Source of the DNA: Flavobacteriales bacterium
GTDB taxonomy: Bacteria > Bacteroidota > Bacteroidia > Flavobacteriales > CAJXXR01
Assembly: GCA_025210805.1 (NCBI GenBank)
Contig: JAOAQX010000005.1
Span: forward strand, 1-64,000
Direction: 5' to 3'
Length of the DNA stretch: 64,000 nt
A model generated the notes under the pieces. That model saw nothing but the letters and a program-made list of their open reading frames with translations. It searched no databases and was not told where the DNA came from. How positions within the stretch are numbered: the stretch's first letter is position 1; each line of letters begins with the position of its first letter. Made by a program: the position numbers and the translations under genes. Below, piece after piece: positions 37,241-46,339 of the stretch.

Positions 37241-38011
37241 CTAAAATTTCAAATGCCTTACCGTAAGTCCATTGTTTTTAAGCTCCATAAGAGAGTCTAT
37301 TCCAATATGAATGTGTTCATTCACATATTTTTCGGTAATGTTTTTATCAGATTTATCCGTCTTTACTCCTTCTGGTATCATTGGCTGATCTGAAACCAAA
37401 AGTAATGCACCCGTAGGAATTTTGTTATTAAATCCTGTAGTGAAAATTGTGGCAGTTTCCATATCAATACCCATTGCACGGATATGCCTTAAATATCGTT
37501 TGAAATCATCATCATGTTCCCAAACCCGTCTATTTGTTGTGTAAACAGTTCCTGTCCAGTAATCTCTTGAGTAGTTTCTGATTGTTGTAGAAATCGCTTT
37601 TTGTAAGGCAAAAGAAGGTAGTGCAGGTACTTCAGGTGGAAAATAGTCATCCGAAGTTCCTTCTCCTCTAATGGCAGCAATAGGTAAAATTAAATCACCG
37701 AGTTTGTTTTTCTTTTTAAGACCACCACATTTACCCAAAAACAGTACAGCTTTTGGTTTAATGGCAGAAAGTAGATCCATAATAGTAGCGGCATTGGGGC
37801 TTCCCATCCCAAAGTTGATAATTGAAATTCCATTATGTGTGGCACTTTGCATAGGTCTGTTTTGACCTTCGAGGGGAACATTGAATTCTTTAGCAAAAAT
37901 CTTTACATAATTGAGGAAATTAGTCAATAGAATATAATCACCAAATTTTTCATTTTCAACACCCGTATAGCGGTGCAACCAGTTGTCAACAATTTCTTTT
38001 TTTGTTTTCAT
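37241..38011 (-). CDS. amn: AMP nucleosidase (short form)
   Basis: A 256-residue purine-salvage enzyme splitting AMP to adenine and ribose 5-phosphate. It has the nucleoside phosphorylase-like core: IINFGMGSPNAATIMDLL, VLFLGKCGGLKKKNKLGDLI (phosphate/base loop), ISDDYFPPE-like GTSDDYFPPEVP, and the ribose-binding MGIDMETATIF (about 186-196). SDQPMIPEGVKT is also typical. The short form without the large N-terminal domain of the E. coli enzyme is usual in Bacteroidota. It is a single gene with its own promoter region facing the TolC gene. Confidence 0.9.
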   Translation of the reverse strand: MKTKKEIVDNWLHRYTGVENEKFGDYILLTNFLNYVKIFAKEFNVPLEGQNRPMQSATHNGISIINFGMGSPNAATIMDLLSAIKPKAVLFLGKCGGLKKKNKLGDLILPIAAIRGEGTSDDYFPPEVPALPSFALQKAISTTIRNYSRDYWTGTVYTTNRRVWEHDDDFKRYLRHIRAMGIDMETATIFTTGFNNKIPTGALLLVSDQPMIPEGVKTDKSDKNITEKYVNEHIHIGIDSLMELKNNGLTVRHLKF

Positions 38012-38220
38012 ATTGAAGTTTTTTAAAATTTATTAAGACATGCTTTTCACAAAATTCGTTCCAGTGTTATGAACGTAGTGGAATAAGTGAGTATTAAACA
38101 AGTGTTATCAGTATTGTTTTTAGATCTCTCAGTTATTTTGAAAAGTAAGTAATGTCTAATTTTCCGATTAAGTTAAAACAATTTATCCTATTTTAACAGA
38201 AGCTAAAACTTAAAAGTATC

Positions 38221-38248
38221 TTACTAGACAAAGAATCTCCTATCTTTG
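38221..38248 (+). promoter_or_regulatory. Promoter of the TolC-HlyD-tsaB run
   Basis: TATCTTTG at 38241-38248 is an exact TAnnTTTG -7 box, with a near-match TTA at 38221-38223 in the -33 position (17-base spacer). It is 20 bases upstream of the TolC-like start codon. Confidence 0.55.
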
Positions 38249-38268
38249 ATTGATAATATTCCTACAGT

Positions 38269-39696
38269 ATGAAGAAAATAATATTTAGTATAAGTCTATT
38301 GAGTTTTTCCACACTTTTTGCACAACAAAAAGAATGGAATTTAAATACTTGTATAGATTATGCTTTGGAAAATAACTTGACAATCAAGCGATCAATTTTA
38401 CAATATAATTCTAGTGAGTGGGATAAAAAATCAAGTTTTGGAAGTTTTCTACCCACTTTAAACGGATCTGTTAACGGAAGCTTAAACCAAGGTAGAAATA
38501 TTGATCCCTTCACAAACGAATTTACGACCGTTACAAATAAATCTCTTAATGGAGGGTTGAATACAGGGCTTACCCTTTTTAATGGAGGAAGCTTGATGAA
38601 AAGGTTTCAAAATTCGAAACTGAATATTGCACAGCAGAAAAGTAATTTGGAACAAATAAAGCGAGACATTTCAATGAATATTGCACTTGCTTATCTACAA
38701 GTTCTATTTAATAAAGAAAACCTTGAAATGGCAGATGATCGTTTACTTATGAGTAAAGGGCAACTGGAAAAAACAAGTATTCAAGTATCAAAGGGAGCTC
38801 AGCCGAAAGCGAAAAAGCTGGAAGTAGAAGCTCAAATGTATTCAGATGAACAAGGAAAGGTGAATGCCGAATATGCTTTAAAAAGCTCTAAAATGCAACT
38901 TTTTCAATTATTGGATATACGAGATTTTGAAAATCAACAACTGCAAATACCTAATGTAGAAAGTGTTCCTTTGCAAAAAGACCATTGGGATATTGATAAA
39001 ATATATCAAAAAGCTTTGATGAATTTACCAAAATACAAAGCAGCTCAATTACAAAAAGAAATTGCAGAAAACAATATAGAGGTTTCTAAAGCAAATGGTT
39101 TACCATCACTACGATTAGGTGCGAATATTGGATCTTTAGCATCCGATCAAGCAAAAACAATAGATCAATCTGTTACGCCAGTGGTTAAGCAAGTACAAGT
39201 GGGGCTTACAGAGGATGGTAAAAAAGTATTTGCTTCTCAAATACAACCCACATTTACAGCAATCCCATTAGGAACTCAATTAGACAATAATTTATCCTCA
39301 AGTGTTTCTCTAAGTTTAAATATCCCGATTCTTAATGGTTTTCAAACAAAAGTAGCTGTACAGAAAAGTAAAATAGCACAATTACAAGCCGAAATAGGAG
39401 AAAAAGAAACCGAAAATCAAATCTATAAAGATGTTCAAAGTGCCATTATTGATGCGGAGAAAGCATTTGAAGCTTTCCGTGTGGCATCAAAAACCTTAGA
39501 ATCTACCCAAGCTAATTTAAATAATGCTGAAGAACGTTATAAACTCAATGCGATTAGTATTTATGATTTTCAACAAATAAAGAATGCCTATTTTAGTGCA
39601 AAAATTAGAAAATCTCAAGCCAAATACGATTATATTTTTAAACGTATGGTCTTAGAATTTTATCAAGGTAACGCAATTTCACTCCCTCAATCATAA
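38269..39696 (+). CDS. TolC-family outer-membrane efflux protein
   Basis: A 475-residue outer-membrane channel with a signal peptide to about residue 18 (TLFAQ). The two halves of the OEP fold are visible as long heptad-like helices: WNLNTCIDYALENNLTIKR at the start of the first, and KYKAAQLQKEIAENNIEVSK at the start of the second, each followed by a strand pair and SVSLSLNIPILNGF. The final helix holds YKLNAISIYDFQQIKNAYF. It forms the exit duct of a tripartite pump. It is 4 bp from the adaptor gene, clearly one operon. No inner-membrane pump is encoded alongside. Confidence 0.92.
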   Translation: MKKIIFSISLLSFSTLFAQQKEWNLNTCIDYALENNLTIKRSILQYNSSEWDKKSSFGSFLPTLNGSVNGSLNQGRNIDPFTNEFTTVTNKSLNGGLNTGLTLFNGGSLMKRFQNSKLNIAQQKSNLEQIKRDISMNIALAYLQVLFNKENLEMADDRLLMSKGQLEKTSIQVSKGAQPKAKKLEVEAQMYSDEQGKVNAEYALKSSKMQLFQLLDIRDFENQQLQIPNVESVPLQKDHWDIDKIYQKALMNLPKYKAAQLQKEIAENNIEVSKANGLPSLRLGANIGSLASDQAKTIDQSVTPVVKQVQVGLTEDGKKVFASQIQPTFTAIPLGTQLDNNLSSSVSLSLNIPILNGFQTKVAVQKSKIAQLQAEIGEKETENQIYKDVQSAIIDAEKAFEAFRVASKTLESTQANLNNAEERYKLNAISIYDFQQIKNAYFSAKIRKSQAKYDYIFKRMVLEFYQGNAISLPQS

Positions 39697-39700
39697 TCTT

Positions 39701-40927
39701 ATGAAAAAGTTTATTATTATCGCCTTAGTACTTATATTAGGCTTTGTTGTCTATAAAGTATTGACATCAGAAACTAAGAAAAAAGGAAAAAAAGTTCATG
39801 TAGAGCAAGTGCTACAAGGAAATATTTTAGAAACTGTTTCGGCAAGTGGGAAAATTCAACCAGAAAAGGAAGTAAAGCTCTCACCTGATGTTTCTGGAGA
39901 AATTATTGAACTAACAGTTTTGGAAGGTCAAAAAGTGAAAAAAGGAGATTTTTTACTAAAGATAAAACCAGACCTTTATGAATCTGTTTTGAGTAAAACA
40001 AAAGCCAATTTGAGTTCGACAATTTCGAATCTTGAGTCCGCAAAATCAAGATATAAATTGAGTAAAGCTGAATACGAAAGATCTAAAGAATTGTTTGGAA
40101 AGAATATCGTTTCTCAATCAGAATTTGATAATGTAAAAGCAAATTACGAACAAGCAAAACTCAATGTAGATGGACTCAAACACCAAGTAAGCAGTGCAAG
40201 AGCAACTGTGAAAGAAGCTCAGGAAAACCTTGGCTTTACTAAAATATATTCTCCTGTAGATGGAACCATTTCTAAACTCAATGTAGAAAAAGGAGAACGT
40301 GTTGTGGGAACAGGTCAAATGAGTGGTACAGAAATCATGAAAATTGCCGATCTGAATTCTATGGAAGTTCTTGTTGAGGTGGGGGAAGCAGATATAATGA
40401 AATTAAAAATAGGAAACCCATGTAAAATAGAAGTCGATGCTTATTATAGCAAAACTTTTACAGGAACGGTTACAGAAATTGCTTCATCGGCAAAGGGAAA
40501 TATGAGTCTTGATCAAGTAAGTACCTTTGAGGTTAAAGTAAGAATCGATAAAGAATCTTACCAAAGTCAAGGAGTGAATTTTAAGCCAGGAATGTCTGCT
40601 TCTTTGGAAATTCAAACAAAAAAGATTGAAAATAAAATAAAAGTACCTATTCAAGCAGTAACCATGAGAGTGGATAGTGCAAATATTCAGGAGTTAGAAA
40701 AACAAGGTTTGGAACCTGAAATGAAAGAAGTCGTTTTTGTTTACCAAGACGGAAAAGCCCTCCAAAAAGAAGTGAAAACAGGAATTCAAGATGAAAAACA
40801 CATCGAAGTAGTTTCTGGTTTGAATGCAAATGAATGGGTAGTTACTGCACCTTATAAAGAAATATCTAAAAAACTTAAAACGGGAACTGAATTAGACACC
40901 GTACCTTTGTCAAAATTATTTAATTAA
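39701..40927 (+). CDS. Periplasmic adaptor (HlyD/MFP family) of an efflux pump
   Basis: A 408-residue membrane-fusion protein. One N-terminal membrane anchor (about 3-20) is followed by a lipoyl half (VSASGKIQPEKEVKLSPDVS), a coiled-coil hairpin (about 95-170), the second lipoyl half (LGFTKIYSPVDGTISKLNVEKGE) and beta-barrel/membrane-proximal domains. The style is that of MacA-like adaptors for ABC exporters. The TolC-type gene precedes it by 4 bp and tsaB overlaps its stop by one base. The expected ABC or RND pump gene is missing here, so the partner must be encoded elsewhere. Confidence 0.9.
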   Translation: MKKFIIIALVLILGFVVYKVLTSETKKKGKKVHVEQVLQGNILETVSASGKIQPEKEVKLSPDVSGEIIELTVLEGQKVKKGDFLLKIKPDLYESVLSKTKANLSSTISNLESAKSRYKLSKAEYERSKELFGKNIVSQSEFDNVKANYEQAKLNVDGLKHQVSSARATVKEAQENLGFTKIYSPVDGTISKLNVEKGERVVGTGQMSGTEIMKIADLNSMEVLVEVGEADIMKLKIGNPCKIEVDAYYSKTFTGTVTEIASSAKGNMSLDQVSTFEVKVRIDKESYQSQGVNFKPGMSASLEIQTKKIENKIKVPIQAVTMRVDSANIQELEKQGLEPEMKEVVFVYQDGKALQKEVKTGIQDEKHIEVVSGLNANEWVVTAPYKEISKKLKTGTELDTVPLSKLFN

Positions 40928-41601
40928 TGCCCGACAAAAACTACATTCTTCAAATAGACACGAGCACAAAAGTTTGCTCTGTTGCAATATCGTTAAACGG
41001 AAAAACGATTGCTCATAAGGAAGTATTAGCACCAGATTATTCACACTCTGAGTTACTGATCAGTTTTGTGGAAACAGCTCTGGAAAATGCTCAGTTGAAT
41101 AAAAAAGACCTATCAGCCATTGCAATTAGTCAAGGCCCGGGTTCCTACACTGGTTTGAGAATAGGAGCATCTACCGCAAAGGGTTTAGCATTTGCATTAA
41201 AAATTCCTTTGATAGCGATCGATACTTTACAAATTACCGCTACCTCTAAGACCGAATCAAAAACGCTTTCTGTTATGAGTGCTAGAGCAAATGAGGTGTA
41301 TTGGGCAGTTTATAAAGATGGAATTTGTCAGCAGTCCATTTCATTGGAAACCGTAGAAGAATCTAGTTTTAAGGATTTAAAATCAGAAAAAATTGAAGTG
41401 GTAGGAAACGCTATTGATCTCTTAAAAAATACACTTTCTGATACAGATAAATGGAATTTTAATGAAATACCTTTTCCTTATTCTGCCCAAAAAATGAGTT
41501 CTTTAGCTTGGGAGAAATACCAAAAACAAGACTTTGTGGATTTAGCTTATTTTGAACCCATGTATTTTAAAGATTTTGTGGTTCAAAGGAAAAAGAAATA
41601 A
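40927..41601 (+). CDS. tsaB: tRNA threonylcarbamoyladenosine biosynthesis protein TsaB
   Basis: A 224-residue actin-like ATPase-fold scaffold for TsaD in the complex that makes t6A37 of ANN-decoding tRNAs. Motifs are LQIDTSTKVCSVAISLNG at the N-terminus and AISQGPGSYTGLRIGASTAKGLAFA (about 66-90), the family hallmark. The start codon overlaps the adaptor stop (TAATG), so translation is probably coupled. The stop codon lies inside the first copy of a dispersed intergenic repeat. Length and layout are normal. Confidence 0.93.
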   Translation: MPDKNYILQIDTSTKVCSVAISLNGKTIAHKEVLAPDYSHSELLISFVETALENAQLNKKDLSAIAISQGPGSYTGLRIGASTAKGLAFALKIPLIAIDTLQITATSKTESKTLSVMSARANEVYWAVYKDGICQQSISLETVEESSFKDLKSEKIEVVGNAIDLLKNTLSDTDKWNFNEIPFPYSAQKMSSLAWEKYQKQDFVDLAYFEPMYFKDFVVQRKKK

Positions 41602-41711
41602 TACCATTTTTGGTGTTAATTTACCATAAGTATTTATCGATACATTTCTGAAAGTCAGTTATTAATGCAGTGAAAAAGTGGGTAGTTTTAGCAAGTAATC
41701 GGAAGAATTTG
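41597..41711 (+). repeat. Dispersed intergenic repeat, copy A
   Basis: Begins AATAATACCATTTTTGGTGT and ends in GCAAGTAATCGGAAGAATTTG. It aligns along its length with copy C (54280-54401): 22 of the first 23 bases, a GATAC-TTT block, a TTAATG-AGT block, and a 3' part reading GTGAAAAAGTGGGTAGTTTT here against GTGAAAAAGGTGAGTAATTT there. It starts within the tsaB stop codon. It encodes no protein. Confidence 0.75.
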
Positions 41712-42054
41712 ATTTTTTCATAAAAACACTTCTGAAGAAGACTGAAAACAGGAAATAAACCCTTTTTTTCAATAAAAAAAAGCTTTGGCACACAATTTTC
41801 TTACTTAATTTATGTTAATACTATTAGAAACCCATTATCATAGAGTTAGTTGATGAACGGGTAAGCGCTTTCCTTATCTCTGTATTTGTTTACAGAAACT
41901 AATGATACCATTTATGGTGTTAATTTACTCACTGTTATAGCCTCCTTTGAAGGGGGAAAGGGGATGTTACACCCGTAAACGCACCCGAAAAAGAAGTTAA
42001 ACTTATGGGTAAATTAATCCGTAATCGGTAATAATGATAATATTAAAACAAATT
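41602..42054. other. Intergenic region holding two repeat copies and small hairpins
   Basis: A 450-base gap between tsaB and the TonB-like gene. It contains repeat copies A and B in the same orientation, a small hairpin TCTGTA-TTTGTT-TACAGA near 41880-41897, and a locally GC-rich patch (41941-41956, CCTCCTTTGAAGGGGG) that can fold into a 7-bp stem. No coding frame of note and no clear -33/-7 promoter were found. Confidence 0.6.
41901..42036 (+). repeat. Dispersed intergenic repeat, copy B
   Basis: Opens AATGATACCATTTATGGTGT (23 of 25 bases of the ATACCA...TTTAC core shared with copy A) and closes TGGGTAAATTAATCCGTAATCGGTAATAAT, which matches the closing TGGGTAG...GTAATCGG of copy A. The middle differs and holds a GC-rich hairpin patch. 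It ends at the ATG of 42034, an argument against using that ATG as a start codon. Confidence 0.6.
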
Positions 42055-42816
42055 ATGATGGAAAAGAAAAATCCAAATCCTGTACAACGGGATGCAAACA
42101 AAAGTCTAGAAAGGAAAAAGCCCTTGTTTTTTCTTATTGGTTTAGGTATCGCTATTTTGAGTTCATTTGTCCTAATTAACCTTGAGTTTGAGAAAAAAAC
42201 TCAAAATATTGAACAAATAGGGATGATAGAAGGACAAGAACTTCAGTATTCTACCATTGAGATATTTAAGGTAGATAAACCCAAAGAGTTCGTAAAACCA
42301 CCAAAAAACCTCAAAAAAACGTTCGAAATAAATCATGATGAACTAAAAATTGTAAAAAATCAATTAGAAATTCAGGATGAAAATTATTTAGAATCTGATG
42401 ATGAAGAGGAAGATGAAACTCTTTATATAGATGATGATGTAGATGAAGAAGAGACTGGTGAAGTTGCTTTTATAGCAGTGGAGAGTCTGCCCTATTTTAG
42501 TAGTTGTTCAAAAGGAAATAGAACAGAAAAAAGACTTTGTGTAGAACGACAAATTAATCTTCATATCAAAAAGAATTTTAAATTCCCTCGTCAAGAAAAA
42601 ATGCTTGGAATTTCAGGAAAAGTGACCGCACAATTTGTGATCAATAAGCAAGGGAAAATACAAGATGTCCAGATTGTAAGAGGAGGAAAACAAAAAGGTT
42701 TCGTGAAAGAAACCAAAAGGCTATTGAATTCAATTCCTCAGATGATTCCTGGGAAACAAAGAGGGAAACCAGTGAATGTAAAGTACACTATTCCTATAAA
42801 TTTTCATTTGAAATAG
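42055..42816 (+). CDS. TonB-like energy transducer / TonB C-terminal domain protein
   Basis: A 253-residue inner-membrane protein. A short cytoplasmic head (KKNPNPVQRDANKSLERKK) and one membrane segment (LFFLIGLGIAILSSFVLINL) are followed by a Pro/Lys then Glu/Asp-rich linker and a TonB C-terminal domain (last ~85 residues; KFPRQEKMLGISGKVTAQFV, QIVRGGKQKGF, VKYTIPINFHL). It would pass proton-motive energy to outer-membrane receptors. The linker is acidic where classical TonB is Pro-rich. The ATG at 42055 (or 42058) is preferred over 42034, which lies in a repeat and adds an unconserved peptide. No exbBD genes are nearby. Confidence 0.82.
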   Translation: MMEKKNPNPVQRDANKSLERKKPLFFLIGLGIAILSSFVLINLEFEKKTQNIEQIGMIEGQELQYSTIEIFKVDKPKEFVKPPKNLKKTFEINHDELKIVKNQLEIQDENYLESDDEEEDETLYIDDDVDEEETGEVAFIAVESLPYFSSCSKGNRTEKRLCVERQINLHIKKNFKFPRQEKMLGISGKVTAQFVINKQGKIQDVQIVRGGKQKGFVKETKRLLNSIPQMIPGKQRGKPVNVKYTIPINFHLK

Positions 42817-42837
42817 GATCTTGTCTGATGTAATCAA

Positions 42838-42865
42838 TGATGACTATTGAAAAAATAGTCATCAT
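42838..42865. other. Stem-loop after the TonB-like gene
   Basis: TGATGACTAT and ATAGTCATCA form a 10-bp perfect stem around a short A-rich loop. No T tract follows, so it may stabilise the 3' end of the message or be the first part of a double terminator with the hairpin at 42891. Confidence 0.5.
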
Positions 42866-42890
42866 AATGCTTAACGATAAAAGGTTTCTT

Positions 42891-42926
42891 AAAAGCTAAA
42901 GTTCTTTGAATTTTAGCTTTTTTTTT
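42891..42926 (+). terminator. Terminator of the TonB-like gene
   Basis: AAAAGCTAAA and TTTAGCTTTT form a 10-bp stem followed by a long T tract, 75 bases after the stop codon. The T tract overlaps the -33 region of the next promoter. Confidence 0.85.
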
Positions 42927-42957
42927 GATTCTAAGACAAGGAAAGCCTTTATATTTG
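42925..42957 (+). promoter_or_regulatory. Promoter of the DUF4175-comF operon
   Basis: TTG at 42925-42927, a 22-base spacer, and TATATTTG at 42950-42957, an exact -7 box. The ATG of the next gene begins four bases after the box, so the message would be leaderless or nearly so. Confidence 0.55.
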
Positions 42958-42961
42958 TGTA

Positions 42962-45900
42962 ATGCAAGATCCAATTAGAGAAATACACCATAAGATCAAC
43001 GAGTTTGTAAAGAAATTTTACCTCAATAAAATGATTAAAGGAGGAATTATCTTTATTGTTCTCATGGGAATTTTGGTGCTTTTGGCGGCAACTTTGGAGT
43101 ATTTTTTAAGACTTTCTACCACAGGGCGTACTTGGTTGTTTTATCTTTCATTGTTGATTACCATTGTGTTAGCTATTTCTCTTTGGTTTTTGCCGCTCTT
43201 GAAATATTTTAGGATAGGGAAAACGCTTTCACATACTGATGCTTCTGAGATGATTGGCGAGCATTTCTCAGAAATTTCGGACAAACTACATAATCTTTTA
43301 GATCTTTCCCAACAGTCTAAGAAGGATACATCCCATTTGTTGCTTGCGAGTATTCAGCAAAAAATTGAGGAAATAAAACCTTTTGATTTTAGGTTAGTAA
43401 TAGATTTTAACCAAAGTATTAAATACCTAAAATATATACTAATACCTTTTGGTGTTTTTGCCTTGTTTTGGGTAAGCGGAAATAAAGAGATTATCACAGA
43501 ATCTGCTGAAAGAATTGTTCAGTTTGATGAGGAATTTATTCCAGAAGCTCCCTTTGATTTTGTAATAAAAAATGACAGCCTTCAGACACATTCTTCAAAA
43601 GATTTCTTGTTAACCGTGGGCTTAAAAGGAGAACGCTTGCCAAAGGAAATGGAAATTAAACTTTCGGGCCAGTGGTTTAAGATGCAAGATTTATTAAACA
43701 ATGAATTTAATTATCAGTTTACAAATCTTCAAGAGTCGATACCTTTCCAGTTAAAATCAGATGGTTATTCTTCAAAAACCTACCAAATAAAAGTATTGCC
43801 TTTTCCTGAAATCGATTATTTTTCTGTGGAGATAAAAGCTCCAAATTACACAAAAATCCCTTTGAGAAAAATAGAAAACACAGGTGATTTACAAATCCCA
43901 GAAGGATCGTGGATCTCATGGAAGGTGCGATCGGAAAAAGGAAAAGAAATACAGTTTAATTTTGAGGATACTTCCTTTGTTTCAACCAAAAAAGATGAAA
44001 ATTTTGTTTTAAAGAGACAGATTTTCACAAGCGGAAAATATGAACTTTCTCCCAGTAATGATTTTGTTCAAAATGGTGAAAAAATCAGTTACCGTATGCA
44101 GATTGTAAAAGATGCACATCCTCAGATTTCGGTGGCACAAGAAATTGATTCAAAACAAGAAAATCAACAGCTTTTTAAAGGGAAAATAAGCGATGATTAT
44201 GGTTTTAAGAAATTAGATTTTGTCTTTGAAATTGATGGAAAAATTAACAGAAAATCTCTAGAAATAAAGAAAGATTGGAATCAACAGGAGTTTGTATATC
44301 TCTTTAATTTGGATGATTATGAATTAAATGGAGGCGAAAAAATAGACTACTATTTTGAGGTTTTTGATAATGATGGAATACATGGAAGCAAAGCCGTGAA
44401 AAGTAAAAGGTTTCATATTCAAACTCCAGATGCAGAAGCAATCGCAGATGAAGCAGAAGAGAATAATGAAGAGGCAGAGAAAGCTTTAGAGGAAAGACTA
44501 AAAGAAGCTAGGGAACTCAATGAGGAGTTTAAAAGATTACAAGCCAAGTTATTGCAAAAGAAAAACCTGAATTGGGAAGATAAAGAACAGATAAAGCAAC
44601 TTTTAGAAAAGCAAAAAAAATTAGAAAATTCCATTAAGGAACTCCAAAAAGAGAATAAAAAAAGCATAGAAAACCTCAAGAAATATAATAAAGAGAATGA
44701 AAAATTGCTCAAAAAGCAAGAGCAAATTCAAGATTTAATGGAAGATATTTTGGATGAGGAAACCAAAAAACTCTTTGAAGATATCCAGAAAATGATGGAA
44801 AAATTGGATAAAAAGGAAATCCAAAAGAATTTAGAAAAACTAAAAGAAAATAACGAAAGTGTAGAAAAAGAACTGGATAGGAGTTTAGAAATGCTTAAGC
44901 AATTTCAGTTTGAACAAAAGCTTGAAGAAAATATCCAAAAGCTTGAGGAGCTTCAAAAAAAGCAAGAAGAACTTGCAAAAAAGAATGAAGAGCAAGAAGC
45001 AGATAAAAAGACAAGTGATGCCGAGAAAGAAGCTTTAAAAAAAGAGCAAGAAGCGCTTAATAAAGAGTTTGAAAAATGGCAAGAGGAAATGAAGAAAATG
45101 GAAAAACTCAACGAAAAACTTGAGCAGCCCAATAATCTTCAAGATACCAAGAAAGAGCAGGAAGATATTAAAAAAGAAATGCAAAAGTCTTCTGAACAAA
45201 TGCAAAAAAACAATAAAAAACAATCTAAAAAATCACAGAAAAAAGCTTCCGAAAAAATGGAAGAGCTCAAAGAGCAAATGCTTCAAATGCAATCGGGAAT
45301 GGCATCTGAGCAAATTATGGAAGACATGGAGACTCTAAGGCAAATATTGGAGAATTTAGTCGATCTTTCTTTTGAGGAAGAAGCTTTGGTTAAGCGTATT
45401 TCTGAGACAGGAAATCAAGATCCATATTATATTGAGTTAATTAAAAAACAATCGGATATTCGTTTTAAATCAGAAATGGTTGCCGATTCTCTTTTTGCAT
45501 TGAGTAAAAGACAGGTTTCTATAGAAAAAACAGTGAGAAAAGAAGTAGTAGGTTTAGAGAAAAACCTAAAAAATAGTCTGTATTATCTTACAGAAAGAAA
45601 ATCGAACCCAGCAAAATCTAGTGGGCAATACGCAATGACTTCTGCTAATAATTTAGCCCTATTGTTGAGTCAAATACTGGATCAAATGCAACAGTCCATG
45701 AACAATCCTAACAAAAGTAGTGGACAGTGTAATAAACCCAATCCTTTTAACCAGTCTTCAAAACCCTCTATGAAAGGGATGAAAAAGATGCAACAGCAAA
45801 TGAAAAAGCGATTGAAATCGCTCCAACAGCAATTACTCAACGAAGGGAAAAAACAAGGGAAGAAGCAAGGAAAAGAAGGGGAGAAAAAACAGAGCGGAGG

Positions 45901-46339
45901 AGCACAAGGGATGTCGCAAGAACTGGTAAAAACCGCTGCTCAGCAGGAGGCAATCCGTAGGAAATTGGAGGAGATTTCTAAGTCAATGGAAAATGGTGAG
46001 GAAGAAGGCGGACAAGGGCATAAATCCTTGAAAGAAGCCATCCAGAAAATGAAAGAAATAGAAAGAGATATTGTAAATAAAAATATAAACCCCGAAACAC
46101 TTAGAAGGCAAGAAGAAATTATGCAAAAAATGCTTGAAGCCGAAAAAGCAGAAAGGGAACAGGAAAAAGAGAAAAAACGTAAATCTAAAGAGGCAGAACA
46201 GCAACAGCGAGAGCAGTCTGAAGTTTGGAAAAAATACCTGGAAGAAAAGAAAAAACAAAAAGAAATATTTCATCAAAAACCGATTAATTATCAACCTTAT
46301 TACAAGAAAAAAGTAGAAGAATATTTTCAAAATAATTAA
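42962..46339 (+). CDS. DUF4175 family membrane protein with long coiled coil
   Basis: A 1125-residue protein of a family typical of Bacteroidota. Two membrane helices (26-47 and 58-80) and a third (154-172) are followed by an extracytoplasmic beta-rich part (about 180-480). Then comes a very long charged coiled coil of Lys, Glu and Gln (about 485-800, heptads such as EEFKRLQAKLLQKK), a conserved helical stretch (EALVKRISETGNQDPYYIELI near 810), and a final Gln/Lys/Gly-rich region (KKQGKKQGKEGEKKQSGG). The function is unknown. The coiled coil could span part of the periplasm. It overlaps comF by three bases. Confidence 0.85.
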   Translation: MQDPIREIHHKINEFVKKFYLNKMIKGGIIFIVLMGILVLLAATLEYFLRLSTTGRTWLFYLSLLITIVLAISLWFLPLLKYFRIGKTLSHTDASEMIGEHFSEISDKLHNLLDLSQQSKKDTSHLLLASIQQKIEEIKPFDFRLVIDFNQSIKYLKYILIPFGVFALFWVSGNKEIITESAERIVQFDEEFIPEAPFDFVIKNDSLQTHSSKDFLLTVGLKGERLPKEMEIKLSGQWFKMQDLLNNEFNYQFTNLQESIPFQLKSDGYSSKTYQIKVLPFPEIDYFSVEIKAPNYTKIPLRKIENTGDLQIPEGSWISWKVRSEKGKEIQFNFEDTSFVSTKKDENFVLKRQIFTSGKYELSPSNDFVQNGEKISYRMQIVKDAHPQISVAQEIDSKQENQQLFKGKISDDYGFKKLDFVFEIDGKINRKSLEIKKDWNQQEFVYLFNLDDYELNGGEKIDYYFEVFDNDGIHGSKAVKSKRFHIQTPDAEAIADEAEENNEEAEKALEERLKEARELNEEFKRLQAKLLQKKNLNWEDKEQIKQLLEKQKKLENSIKELQKENKKSIENLKKYNKENEKLLKKQEQIQDLMEDILDEETKKLFEDIQKMMEKLDKKEIQKNLEKLKENNESVEKELDRSLEMLKQFQFEQKLEENIQKLEELQKKQEELAKKNEEQEADKKTSDAEKEALKKEQEALNKEFEKWQEEMKKMEKLNEKLEQPNNLQDTKKEQEDIKKEMQKSSEQMQKNNKKQSKKSQKKASEKMEELKEQMLQMQSGMASEQIMEDMETLRQILENLVDLSFEEEALVKRISETGNQDPYYIELIKKQSDIRFKSEMVADSLFALSKRQVSIEKTVRKEVVGLEKNLKNSLYYLTERKSNPAKSSGQYAMTSANNLALLLSQILDQMQQSMNNPNKSSGQCNKPNPFNQSSKPSMKGMKKMQQQMKKRLKSLQQQLLNEGKKQGKKQGKEGEKKQSGGAQGMSQELVKTAAQQEAIRRKLEEISKSMENGEEEGGQGHKSLKEAIQKMKEIERDIVNKNINPETLRRQEEIMQKMLEAEKAEREQEKEKKRKSKEAEQQQREQSEVWKKYLEEKKKQKEIFHQKPINYQPYYKKKVEEYFQNN

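Noticed and set aside
42034-42054. ATG at 42034 as start of the TonB-like protein
   Set aside because: It lies at the end of repeat copy B and adds a peptide not expected before the conserved head; ATG at 42055 or 42058 fits better.
45983-46330. 115-codon minus-strand frame opposite the DUF4175 coiled coil
   Set aside because: Almost only Phe and Leu, the mirror image of Lys/Glu-rich coding sequence. Not a gene.
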